Assembly: GCA_028023455.1 (NCBI GenBank)
Contig: JAQFVV010000012.1
Coordinates: forward strand, 10,142,499 to 10,206,498
Source: Epiperipatus broadwayi
Taxonomy: Eukaryota > Onychophora > Udeonychophora > Euonychophora > Peripatidae
Direction of reading: 5' to 3'
Length of the DNA stretch: 64,000 nt
The notes beneath the pieces are model-generated. The model saw nothing but the letters and a program-made list of their open reading frames with translations, ran no database searches and was not told where the DNA came from. A program made the position numbers and the translations under genes. Shown here in pieces: positions 22,886-35,176 of this stretch (the stretch's first letter is position 1; each line of letters starts with the position of its first letter).

Positions 22886-22914
22886 TCTTTGTTTCATGTA
22901 AGGAAATGCTCGGC

Positions 22915-22975
22915 AGTATTGTGTTGTCGCATATGACGGCATTCTGGTCGGCTATAGGAAACATTTATTTTACTT
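22915..22975. repeat. Short fragment resembling the PLE 3' end
   Basis: Read on the minus strand it contains GCCGACCAGAATGCCGT, close to GCCGACCAGAATACGGT at 3853 of PLE copy A. The similarity does not extend far on either side, so it may be a truncated end or another member of the family. Confidence 0.35.
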
Positions 22976-25900
22976 AAATTCAATGTGTCTTCATCTCTCA
23001 TATCAACAGCTATATTATTTAAAGAGATGATAATTCTATTCAATAATGACGTATAATTTTGAATAACACAGCCCTTTTTTCCAGAATCTCAGTCAGAATA
23101 ATAAAAAGACAAGGGTGCTTTTTGTGTCCTTCCATCATCCATGACAACACAATCATATAACTAAGATTTATTACTTAGACAATTTAACTAAATGGGAATG
23201 GAATAATGTGCAACCGAAGTTAATGGTTTGGGAATAAATTCATTTTTTTTTTTTTTTTTTACACAAAGGTGAATGTTTAGTCTTAAGTTTTCAACTCCAT
23301 AGATAATTATCATTAAACTAAAATATAATGACATATTCCGATCTGCTTAACTTTATTTATCTGGTATATTAAGTTTTTAAGAATTTGGAATGATTTCGGA
23401 CTCAAGAAAAGGTTTTGCAAATATTGTGCAAACACTTATATTTAGCATATAAAAACAAAAAAAATGAATCTACAACAAATTTTAACAAGACTATAATTTA
23501 TTATTATCACAAAAAAATATATATGAACATTTCTTCAATAATCCCATAGTAATACAAAAATATAAAATATAACTGACATTAATCTGTATACTCTTTTGGT
23601 TATGGACTAGAGGTTACTACTTCTCCTGTATGCAATCATATGGATTGATTAACTAAAAGTACATTTCATTACCAATACATTGTTTATTAAATTTTTGGTA
23701 ACCTTGTAGAAGCTTTTATTCAAAATTATTGACTAACTATTTTTTTTTATTTTTATGATTAATTCAATCATAGGCAATACGCAAAATATTAAATTTATTT
23801 CTAATACATTTACTTTATTTATGATCTTTAATGGGATAACCTATTCTAATTATAGGCCAGTTATCAGAAGTTACAATTACCATCTTACATTTAACTTAAT
23901 GCTAACTTAAGTTATGATACAAATTTTATTCATACGTATACTTTTGAAATATGAGTATTATTTAATTACTAACCAGAATTAAATATTGCATTTGAATATT
24001 CCTTCAGTAAATAAACGTTTTAAGTTACGCAATTTTAATTACTTTCTCCATTGATTTACTTGTCAAATACTAGCAATATTTAGCAGCACAATACAGATAT
24101 CGATCTTAGTTACTAACGCACTATTTATACTAAAGTGGATCTTGAGGAGCTAACACCTCCAATATAACCTTTATCTTGCCCGAACTTTCAAAATTAAGCA
24201 CAATAATCAACACCTTCCATGGTGGAGCTATCTTTATTTTCACATGAGGAATATGGAATAACCACGAAGGTCTGTAAAGTAATCTACTACATTAAAATAT
24301 TTTGGTGGTTTCTTGCCTCTTACTTGGGCATACAATGAACACACACCAAATACAATCCTCTCCTGGGATTTAAACGAATGAAGCATACTAAATGCTAGAT
24401 AAATTCTTGATCGTCCTATCTATGAGAATCGATCACTTGGGCTATAAACATACCCGAACATTATATTTAAAATCTTCCTCTCATGGAAAACAAAGCTTTT
24501 GGGGAGATCATTTTTCATCCCACAAAATAAATACATTATAATTATTACCTATGCGAATATTAAGCATATACCAATGCTATATCTGGGCAGGATAAGTAAA
24601 TACACTGATTATAATAAACTTATGTTACCGTGTATACTTTGATCAACATCTGAAATCAATGGACATCATAAAATAAAAGTATAATAATTTTAATTTTAAT
24701 AAAGGAACATTCAAAATAGTTGGTAGCATACTATCTTAAACTAAATAAAGTGGATGTGTTATTTAAGAATAATTAGGAATAAATTCCTCAATTAATACAG
24801 TATAAATTCGTTTCAAAACTTTAACAAGAAATATTTTGTTATAGCATTTTTTTTTTTTTAGTTACTTCTGATAATTTTCAATATTTATTTTAACCCTTAA
24901 ATATCTAAATATTTTTCTTTTACGTATCTAACATACAAAGTTTCTACCTACAATTGTATGTAATAATTAAAACATATTTTATAGATTTTTTTCTTTCGTG
25001 TTAAATATCAACTTAACCTATAATAATTATATTAAAACATACCTTTGTCATTACAAGGCTATTAAATATCACTTGACCATACAGACTTTAACCTATGTGA
25101 TATAACAAAAAAAATACATATCATTTATAACTTAGTTTTAAACAATCATTAATTAACAAGTGCATACTCTCTCATTAGAAAATGTTTTCCTGTTGAGCAA
25201 TCGGTCCAGGTGAAGAGCTTGATCCAGTCGTATTTCATGAAGCAAGTTTAAAAACAATAAACGCATGGTATTATTTCCTTTAAATAAAAGTTTTCTCTTA
25301 TTTTGTGCATTTAATAAATTAGGTAAAGAAAAATATAGCAGAAATGAAGATTAATTCTTACTTGAATTAAACTACTACAATTTTGGGATCCAAGAAAATA
25401 AAATATACATATTATAACATAACGAACAGTTGACGATAGACGATAAACATACACAATTCTTTTTTTTTTTTACTTTATTATTGACGATACGTACAATTCA
25501 TATCAGCTAGCTTACTTATGGACGAAAATGCGCAATTTTTCCGAGATTATTCTGATAATAACTGCAGTCAATTTACGTGTACAGGAAGTTTTTAATAATT
25601 CCAACTGATGTATAATATAATATATCATTTATTTTTATCATTAAGTCACTAAGATATTTGGTTTTGTTCATACTTTAGGAATTATAAATTTTTTTTAACG
25701 GTAACTTCTCCGTAAGAATGCCCCTATATAACTCTTCCTATATTTACTCTGAGAAAGTTTATTTTTTTTTTTTCAAAAAAAATATACAGGTGCATAATTT
25801 AATCTTATTTATCATTATTATTATTTCCAGACAATTCTTGGTGAATAAAACATATTTTAACGTATGTAACTACATTACTTGTAAAGGCAGACAATATTGA

Positions 25901-26878
25901 GAAAGAGCGCGAAAATGTTTCTAGTTGATTTTCCTTGGTTTCAAAATATTTCTTTCACTTATTTTTTTTTTTTTTCTATACCAAGAAAATATTAACAAGT
26001 GATACAAAGTTACTAAATAATTACTTCTCATTTGGAAATCATTTATCTTCCTTAATTTAGACATAATAACACTTTTCGTGATTCCCTTAGTTAATTCTGT
26101 CATTTTTGAACTTTAGCGCGAGACAATAAATTTTTAAGTATAAAAGGTTTTTAAATAGGTAGATGGCACAGAAATCAGGATATCTTATCAAAAAATTTTA
26201 GCCACACATGATATTATTAAAATTTTACTTTGATTACATTTATTTCTGCAAAATAAAATGAAAAAATTGAGTTACCAAATTTCAGCACTGTTCCTTCCTT
26301 GAAAACTAAAAGCAGACTATATATATATATTTTTTTTACTTTAGCGACCTCTTACAGAAAAATAATCATTTGATTATAACATAAACAAAAGAAAGGAAAA
26401 CTTATTACAATCATATAGTTTTCGGTATTATTTACCTGGATTACAAAGTAATTTGACAATATAAAAAGAAAATAATAATACATTAAATTAACAATCAGTG
26501 ATGTATAATTCTTTAAACATTATCTTTTTTTACAAAAAGAAATTACCAGAAGTTATTGTGCTTTATGATAAGACATTCATCCACTCTCCCCTCTACCCAT
26601 CCAAAATCAATTACTGTTTATGATATTTGTTTTTTATACTATATTAATTTGCTTTAATTATTAATATCTTAATTAAATTATTCATGTTCTTTTTAAAAAT
26701 GATATTGCATTACTAAATCTATTAGTTATTCACCCAAAACATGCCAAAGTGAGTGAATAGCATACTTTATTAATCAATTATTTACTATGGTTATTTTATC
26801 TTTTTATTTCTTTAAAGAATAGCATTGTTTTCCTGCAGAAATAATGCCAAGTAAACCAAGTGTCAATAACACTAGGTT

Positions 26879-26943
<65 letters not shown>

Positions 26944-27091
26944 TAAATTGCCATCAACTATGGCAATTATATGAATGGTATTTCATCAAAACAATTTATT
27001 ACTTGTTTAATTATTCTGAATATTCAATAGAATATTTATTTTTATGAGAATTAAGTATATACTATCTCAGTTTTTGCTGCTTTTTTCTTAT
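22976..27091. other. Mostly AT-rich stretch with one microsatellite
   Basis: No recognised gene. A somewhat less AT-rich patch at 24150-24560 has an unassigned minus-strand frame (see findings). An (AT)n microsatellite of about 58 bases lies at 26883-26941. Confidence 0.5.
26883..26941. repeat. (AT)n microsatellite
   Basis: About 29 perfect AT dinucleotide units in a row. Confidence 0.95.
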
Positions 27092-27605
27092 AACATTAGG
27101 ATTACCAATAAACATCACATGACCATCACTTCATATGCTTGTGTATAACTGTTTTAAAACAGGCAAAACTCATTATACATATTACCACCCACAGCAAGCT
27201 GGAGGAATCAATGGATGCCAGAAGGCTTGTGCATAAAATTCCCATCTAGTGCCTACTCATCCAACATTCCCAGACTAGTTTCTGGCTTGTGGCCTTCGCT
27301 AATGGGCTTGGATTGAAAACATTAAGGTGTTTTCAATTTAAGACTCATAGTTTTGTAGTTAAATGGAGATAAAAGGTGGCTGCTGGAGGGTTGCATTAGA
27401 TCCTAATATCTAGGTGCAGTGCTCTCAGATCCAAGGCTCCTCACTGATGAAGGCCACAAGCCAGAAACTAGTCTGGGGATGTTGGATGAGTAGGTACTAG
27501 ATGGGGATTTTATGCACAAGCCTTCTGGCATCCATTCATTACTCTAGCTAGCTGAATGTGGCAATACGTATAGTGAGTTTTGCCTGTTTTAAAACATTAG
27601 GATTA
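27092..27605. mobile_element. Inverted pair of SINE-like repeats between 13-bp direct repeats
   Basis: AACATTAGGATTA occurs at 27092-27104 and 27593-27605 and looks like a target duplication. Between the repeats, 27153-27291 is the reverse complement of 27448-27591: ends TTTTAAAACAGGCAAAACTC, middle CTAGTGCCTACTCATCCAA, then CAGACTAGTTTCTGGC. The right, plus-strand copy continues inward with CAGATCCAAGGCTCCTCA and then CTGATGA (27444-27450), GGC/GCC and GAAAC, a hammerhead-like core. The left copy has this core mutated. A third copy begins the same way at 63852 and runs off the window. Confidence 0.75.
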
Positions 27606-28006
27606 AAGATAGGCTTAAATTAAAATATCAATAAGCTTTTTAAAAAAAAAGAAATTTTAATTGTTATTAAAAAACCCTTATCTGGAGAAATTCAAGCAGC
27701 TATTGTGTGAATACATAATGAGACTAAGTTATTTTTTAATTCTGAAAGTTAAATTTGAGATAATTCATTATTTAAACATATATATATTATGATATATAGG
27801 GCTGATCTAAGCTTAATAATACTTAACATTCTAAAAAGTTTTATTAGCTTATTTCAAATATATTAATAAAATTGAATACCTTATGAATTGATTGTTAAAA
27901 TTTATAATACATCGTTATATATTAGTAACTTTTGCATTTTTGAAAATTATTAATAGCATTTTTTTTTTAGATTTACAGTAAAAGTGATGTTATGATTTAA
28001 TATTTT

Positions 28007-28155
28007 ATTTAAATACATATAAATTTATTTAAACGCACATTCATTACGTAAGGAGTAAGCTTGTGGTTTTAAGACCTGTAGAGGTCCCTACTATCGCATT
28101 TTATACGCATGTGATTGAGGCTACAGCCTTAATGAATATTATTTAAATACATATA
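28007..28155 (-). mobile_element. 119-bp insertion with 15-bp target duplication carrying the conserved motif
   Basis: ATTTAAATACATATA is present at 28007-28021 and again at 28141-28155. The 119 bases between contain the 80-bp motif at 28055-28132 on the minus strand (GGCTGTAGCCTC, ATGCGATAGTAGGGACCTCT, ACAGGTCTTAA, CACAAGCTTAC). Its flanks ATTCATTA/TAATGAAT form a short inverted repeat. A 15-bp duplication fits target-primed retrotransposition of a short RNA better than most DNA transposons. Confidence 0.7.
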
Positions 28156-28393
28156 CTATCTTAGAAGCTAATAAAGTTTAATACATTATAAAACAGATAA
28201 TATTTTTGTGAGTATAAATGATTTTTATAACAAAAATAGTAAATTAATATTTAAATTTAGATCATATATTTCAAAAATGATTTTCAAATATTTAATGTAA
28301 CTTTGTTTATTATTTTACAATGTATGTATGTGCATATATGTTTATTTTTGTTTTGTTTTTTTATTTAGCAATATTATTTTAGAACATTAATAT

Positions 28394-29331
28394 CAATTAT
28401 TGGTAAAACTGACTTTTAGCTACCCGAACCATTCGCCCTCTATTTTTAAAAAACTGAACTACTTTTTCTCCTCTAATAACTGCATCCAAATTTAATAAGT
28501 GTATGTAACTATATCTAAGTGTAAATGTTAATAAAAAAAAAAAGAAAAAAAAATTACATTTACGTGCGTATTTTTCACTTATAGCGCTCTTTGCTGTATA
28601 TATAATTAACTACTTTTTCCCACCTAATAACTGTATCCAAATTTAATAACTTTATGTAACTATATCCAAGAGTAAATGCTAATAAAAAAAAACTTAAAAA
28701 AAATACTTACATTTACATGCGTATTAATTCTAAATCTTTTTACATAAAGAAGAATAAATAACAAAAATACGAACTTACATTTTTAGGAGTAGTTGGAAGC
28801 CACACAAACGAGGAAATGCACGAAGAGGTCGTCGTGTGCGTGCAGATTTCTAAAAGAAAATTCCTGCAGGTAGGATGAGAACAAAGGTCTGCTTGTCCCA
28901 AATTGGTATTTTAGCTTACGCTTTGCTCTCATCCACAGATTTTCAACATTATTGGTGTGTATAACCTCGTCATCCGGGTCAACAAAGTTGTAATGCCAGA
29001 GTTTATTTCTTGTTAGATAAACTGATTTAAAGTTGGATCTTTCTAATTGTGTCTATCTCCACTCTATTTATAGTTAATTTATTTACAGTTATATATACAG
29101 CGAAGACCGCTATAAGTGAAAAATACGCACGTAAATGTAAGTTTTTTTTTCTTTTTTCTTTTATTAACATTTACATTTTTCTTTTTTCTTTTATTAACAT
29201 TTACACTTAGATATAGTTACATACACTTATTAAATTTGGATACAGTTATTAGAGGGGAAAAAGTAGTTCAGTTTTTTAAAAATAGAGGGCGAATGGTTCG
29301 GGTAGCTAAAAGCCAGTTTTACCCAATTATT
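28394..29331. mobile_element. Merlin-type DNA transposon with 8-bp target duplication
   Basis: CAATTATT flanks the element exactly at 28394-28401 and 29324-29331. The terminal inverted repeats begin GGTAAAACTG and run for about 205 bp on the left (28402-28606) and 235 bp on the right (29089-29323). They share GCTACCCGAACCATTCGCCC and ACGTGCGTATTTTTCACTTA. The left side contains a second partial copy of the repeat (28608-28735). The interior carries a transposase C-terminal remnant. An 8-9-bp target duplication, ends starting GG, and an IS1016/ISXO2-type transposase define the Merlin superfamily. Confidence 0.85.
28783..29003 (-). pseudogene. Merlin (ISXO2-like) transposase C-terminal fragment
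   Basis: A minus-strand frame of about 73 codons ends at the TAA at 28783-28785. It reads LWHYNFVDPDDEVIHTNN, VENLWMRAKRKLK, then SYLQEF and FVHFLVCVASNYS. This matches the end of the DDE domain in the IS1016/ISXO2/Merlin family: NFVDP, a HTN-xVE-W-AK block holding the last catalytic acidic residue (the Glu of NVENLW), and a YLxEF tail. Upstream codons are lost by stops and the catalytic Asp residues are absent, so this is a truncated copy. It lies between the two long inverted repeats. Confidence 0.8.
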
Positions 29332-31022
29332 AAAACACAAAATAAATAAATAAAAATTGCTTTATTTTATAATATATTTAAAATTTTATTAAAACTGTAT
29401 AATTTTATTTTTAAAATATTTATTTAATATTAAAAATAGTAAATAATTATGTAAGCTAAAATATTTTAATTGTAAAGAATGCTGTAACATCTAAAAGGAC
29501 ATTCTAACATGCAAATTTGTGATGTACAAATCATTAAACAATAAAAATCTACTTTAAGGACAAATCAGATAAAAAACATGAGTGAAAAAGAAAATTTTAG
29601 AACTTTTCAATGAAAATAATGTTTGATTTAATGCTATAAATATGATATTGAAAAGAAAAACTATAAATATGATTGAACTTTTTATATAGACATTCTCATC
29701 ATTCTTATTTTGTTTCAAGCATTAACTCATTCATTCCTGTGCTTATATTTTAAAAATTATATTGGAAACTGCAATATCAACAATAATGGGCTAAATAAAT
29801 TAAAACATTTGCCTAGAAGGCAATAATCTTATAAATTGTTTTTAAGAACATCTTACCTTGAAATATCATTTTAAGCAACACTATTTTAAAGTTTTTAGGA
29901 ATGAAGAATGCTAACAAAGTAATTTCTCTCAAATTTCACAAAAGAAATACTGCTGAACTCTATTATTTATAACATAAATTTTATAAAAGAAGACAACCAA
30001 AACCTATTTAAATATTGCAAATGGAAAAAAATAAAACCTATAAAGAACAAACAATTTATTTTTAATATGCTTGTCTTGATGGATTTTCCTTGGAAAACAT
30101 TGTAAAATCATAGAATTATTCAAAATCACTGAGGTAATTGAACAAAGAAAAAGTATGGACTGTTTTGAAGAACTTTTCTTTAAATTTAATATATATTTTT
30201 TTGAAATTATTTATGTCATTAAAAAAGAAAATATATAATTATTCATAGATTATTGTTTATCATATAGATGTGTTTATAGGAAAACAATCTCGGAAAAACA
30301 GGTATCTAAATAAAGTAAAAACTATTTATTTTAATATATAAACATCTTTAATGGTATAAATATTATTGGTAGCATAAAATTACAGCTTAAATTTGGGTTT
30401 ATTTATTTATTTTTCTAATAGTATGTTTTACTTATATTTAAATATTTTCCAGTCTCTTGTGTTTATAAGTTTTCTTAAGATATGTAGTGTTTTATTGTTA
30501 GATAGTAGAAAAAAGCATCTATATTTTTATATTTGCAATCTAGTTCAAAGCCATTCATTTGTAATGATATTATATTAGAAATATTGTGTATTGACTAATG
30601 TATTTATTAATAAAGATGTATGTATGTGTATGTACAAAACTGGTTACAACAGGCAATATTGGGTCAGTCCAGAAATAATTATATGCAGAAAGTAGAATTA
30701 AACTATATATTATAATTTGCATAGCAACAATGTCTGTCAATATATAAATTAACAGTTAGTAAAATTGACTACAAAATTTCTAAAAATGTAAACAACAACA
30801 GAAAAATTATCAGAATGAAAGCAGTTTAATGTATGCGGTGCAGATATATTGTTGCAAATCAGATATATTCCAAGAAAGGGACCCAACCCAATCCAATTAG
30901 ACTGACTTAAGAATGTCAATTGCTAGTGAATGACCATCAGAAATTATGGAATTAAATGATAAACATGACGGAAGTGAATAGTTTTTAAAAGGACTTTTAA
31001 TAAATTGTGGATATGGAGTTTA

Positions 31023-31058
<36 letters not shown>

Positions 31059-32361
31059 TGTCTGTCTGTCTATCTGTCTATCTGTCTCTCTTTCTGTCTG
31101 TCTGTCCACTCATCCATCTGTCTGTCTGTCTATCTATTTAGTAATAAACAAACTGTTCCATGATCAATCATATTAATTTTATTTCAAATAGGCAGTCACC
31201 AGTTGAACTACTAATTACTATTACTAATATATCCTTTCAATTGTTAAATAAAATTTGTGCTTTCAATTTAAGTTAAATATACAAGTGTACTGCTGTTAGA
31301 TTATAGTCTAGTTTCATGCATATTAGAAGAATATGGTGTTATAAGATGTTATGCTAAATATAACATGATAAAATAAAATATAGTGAATAAAAGTAGCTAC
31401 TGAGAATAATATAATAATTATGTTTATAAAAGAGACACAATGAACACCAATGTATTTATTTAATAGTTATAAAGAATTAAAGAAATAATACTATGTAATA
31501 TAATTGTAATTAAATTTTATTAAAGCAAATTTATACTCATTTTCAAAAAAACAACCATTCTTCAATGATATTGATTTTGTGAAATAACATTTCTACTAAA
31601 CAACTTATGACATTAGGATGTAAGACACACATGATATTTTAAATTTTGTTTCATATTTGAAATGTAATAACTGAGAAACCTTCCATTATTTATTTATTAC
31701 ATTATTAATCTTATTATTTAAATACAAATATAGTATATATGTTTCCATTCCTTCAGATTATATGTACAATTAGTTATTGAATATAGATGGATACAAAAAA
31801 AATTCCATTTGATATCTAACTATATGTTAATGGATGGATTTTTTTATTTAGTTAGTTATAATATTTAAAACCCTGAAAAGTCACTTTCTTATTCAACTGT
31901 TATATAACTTGATCCCAATGTATTGGCTATTTCTGATGGGTCAGACTATATTGTTGTAATATATACACATACAAATGCACTGAAATTGTATTATTTTCCG
32001 TTTATTTAAAGATTTCTAAATACTATAACTATAACTTGAACAGAAATCAATGCCTACATTATTAAAAACAATACTTTCATAATTTTGGTCACAGACATTT
32101 CAAAAAATAATCTTGTTTACAACTATAATAAAATTATTTGTAAAATTATATCTTTAAAATTCATCGCAATTAGAATTATAAGAACATATTACAGAATATT
32201 TTCTTCAAGAGTATTTTTTTTAGTAAATTACATTATTTCATAATAAAAAAAATATGGCTATTTCAAACTAATCATTTATGATTCAAGTCTAATTTTATTC
32301 AATTATGAACTTGATTTGTTCTTGCAGTTCATACTAATTATCAACAGTCTTCAATAATATT
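29332..32361. other. AT-rich spacer with tetranucleotide microsatellites
   Basis: (AATC)n at 31023-31059 runs into a mixed (TGTC/TATC)n tract up to about 31137. Nothing else is recognised. Confidence 0.55.
31023..31137. repeat. Compound microsatellite (AATC)n-(TGTC/TATC)n
   Basis: About nine AATC units are followed by about 75 bases of TGTC, TATC and TTTC tetranucleotides. Confidence 0.9.
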
Positions 32362-32363
32362 AT

Positions 32364-32417
32364 TGAAACAGTCAGATCTGTATATCCTATTGTTTCACCT
32401 ACTATATACTATAGTAG
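32364..32417 (+). repeat. Paired terminal hairpins at 5' end of copy B
   Basis: TGAAACA and TGTTTCA close the first stem (32364-32397); CTACTATATACTATAGTAG (32399-32417) is the second. They correspond one for one to 9194-9141 of copy A. Confidence 0.65.
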
Positions 32418-33039
32418 TGTTTATTTTGTATACCTATACCCAAATCCTTGTATATTATAATTATATTACGCTAATATTATGCTAAAATCAGGCTAATTTA
32501 AAACCTAAATGTACTAGTCATGTATGTGTGTGTATATTTAACATACAGTAAAAGAAACATATGCATATGTATAAAAATCAGTAAATACGCACGTATATAT
32601 TTCTGGTAGTAAAATAAATTAAAAACGCTTTGTATGTGTGACAATAAACTACATATATGCAGGAAAGAATAATGTTAATAGAATTAAAACATTAGAAATT
32701 TCTTTATGTAGAATATTTATTCTAAAAGTAATATTTAAAATTATTATATTTTCTGCATATATCGCTAAATTATATAATCGAGTTACATATATAACAAAAT
32801 GTTTTCCATCTTTAGATTTGTTTTTCTAAAAAAAGATGATTTCGTAAATTTAATCTTTCTTGCTGTATTATGACCTAGTTACAAATTTAAGAGTAAAAAT
32901 AGATTTTAAAATAAAGTATTGAATAAATTATCCTGGTCGACCGGAAAAAAAAAAAGTTTAACCGAAGGAAGACCCACCTGTAAAAAAATCAATAACAGTG
33001 GAGATTCCACAATTTCCTAGAATGCAGCGAGGTAATGAG

Positions 33040-33125
33040 AAAAACAGATCTAAAACTACTATGACAGGGGAGAAGGGGGTAAACTAGTATATAAGTTGCT
33101 TCAGCCATTTTTGAAGGATCAGAAT
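33040..33125 (+). promoter_or_regulatory. Candidate promoter of PLE copy B
   Basis: GGGGAGAAGGGGGT, then AGTATATAAGTTGC (TATA box at 33087-33096), then TTCAGCCATTTTTGAAGGA, a YY1-like site. Order and spacing match copy A at 8455-8600 despite drift around them. Confidence 0.45.
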
Positions 33126-34812
33126 CTTATTCTTAAGCATTCATGCAGTTCAATTTGTTAAAAATGTTTTTAAATTGGTAATGATGATGATAGTGGGCTA
33201 GAATGGCAATCACTTTGCTTTCTAGACCTGCAATGATCTATAAGATGCAGAGAGAGGTGAAGTAGAAACCGATGCTACCTAAAAGAATCCCTCAACATGA
33301 AGCCAACTTGCCAGCAGAGAAAAGATTGCGGTAACAAACCTCCCTCAACTTAAAGTTAACTTTCCAATTAAAATTCATTAATTCCTAAAAGCTAGCGAAA
33401 CCTCGTAATTATGGCCATAGTAATAATGTATTCTAAACCCACAAGTTAAATGTAAATTTTATTTAATTATCTAAAATCCCAAATCTTGCCTGATTTATTT
33501 ATTTACTGATTTACTGATTTAATTTCAACTTGGTTTATTAAAATTGATTTACTTTTGACTTGCTTTGATTGATTGATTCTAAATGATTTATCATAACTGA
33601 TATATTTCTTATAGTTCTAAATGATTTATTTTAAAATGATAATTAAGTTTCCAAGTTATTTTACATATCTTAGCTTAATGATAATATTTGCTTTTATTAA
33701 TAATACTTGTAAATAACTTAAATCCATAGTAAACTGAATCAATCAAATTTAAGCTAATTTCGTTTCAATTCCCTTTTTAAACTAAGCTAAAATAAAGCCA
33801 AATTTCAAATTTCACTTATATAAAATCTTACACAAACAAAACTCCATTCTGAAATGGATAAAATGTCTTATTTATGATATAATTAAAAGCTTACAGCTAC
33901 TCTAAGATAGATTTGCTTTAGATGTAATATTTAACTAATATTCAGCTGAAGTGATAAAATACAGCATAAAGCTATAACTTTATATCATAATTATCCATAA
34001 TACACTGTAATCTTCCCTAGAATTATCAATGCCTATATAGATAGTTTTATAAATTAGATTCATAAGCTTTCCTTAGTAACATAATTATAGATGCTATATA
34101 ATGAACTGATACTACGGTAGTTTCATGAAAAAAACAATTGTTTAGCATCCAATTTTATTATATAATGATGTAGTCAGCAGTGTGAATGTGTCCTTAAAAA
34201 ATGCTTAGGCATACATACTTGTTGCTATATCATTTCTAATGGGCATATGTGTAAGGGCTACCCCATTACTCTTAGTTCGGACAACTACATTCTTCAGATG
34301 GGCGTCAGGTAAGCGCCACCCCATTCTGCATCCTTAGAACTAGAGCATGAGACTCCAGACAGTTTAATTAGTTGTTCATTCACCCAAACTAAAAGGTCTC
34401 CTATTTCATAGCAATGGGTATGGTATCAATGGAACTGGTACTTGATACAAATCCCATGAAAAAGCACATATTCGAGACACAGGGACTCAGATTGTAGGTT
34501 TTCTATATGCCTTGGTATCTGAAGTCTGACTGCCAATTATCAATTCATCCAGCCATAATAATTGTATATTTCAGCTTTGATCTGAATTCTAATCTAGTTT
34601 TATGGGCATATAAGCTATATAGAGAATATATTAAATATTCGGGTTTAATAAGATATTCTTTATAAATGTTAATAATCACTTCTGCTAGCTCTAAAGCAAA
34701 TCTAGATCCTGTTATGTAGCATAAACTAGGCATAGATCATCATGAGAAAACTAAACTAATTCTGAACTTAATAAGTCTCATGAAAACTGTAACCTAAAAT
34801 GTACAAATCTTT

Positions 34813-35176
34813 ATCACCTGCAAGTGATAGATACATATATAGCAAGCAAAGTAAATTAAATTATTTGTAACCCAAAACTACAATCACCTGCGAGTGATTT
34901 GAAACACTATATATATAAACCGTAAATACTTATACCCAAAATTATCACCTGCTTGTGATATACATATATATGACAAGTAGAATAAATTAATTGATTTGTA
35001 ACCAGAAAATTAATATCACCTGCGAGTGATTTAAAATGTCATATATATATATGTAAACCAAAACTACCTGTAACTCAGTAAACCATAAATGATTATATCC
35101 AAAATCATCACCTGTGTGTGAATCAAAACTTAAATGTTGTTAAATTGCATCCTTAACTTAATCACCTGCAAGTGAG
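34813..35176. repeat. Six-unit tandem array of short palindromes (copy B)
   Basis: Units of ATCACCTGCGAGTGAT and close variants start at 34813, 34883, 34944, 35015, 35106 and 35161. The first four keep both 5-bp arms; the last two are degraded on one side. Spacers hold TATATA runs and AACC-containing words shared with copy A. Confidence 0.8.

Noticed and set aside
26844-27047. Open frame with repeated YI residues
   Set aside because: It is produced by the (AT)n microsatellite and has no protein character.
34300-34315. CAGGTAAG splice donor in PLE copy B
   Set aside because: The matching site is not conserved in copy A, so an intron is not supported.
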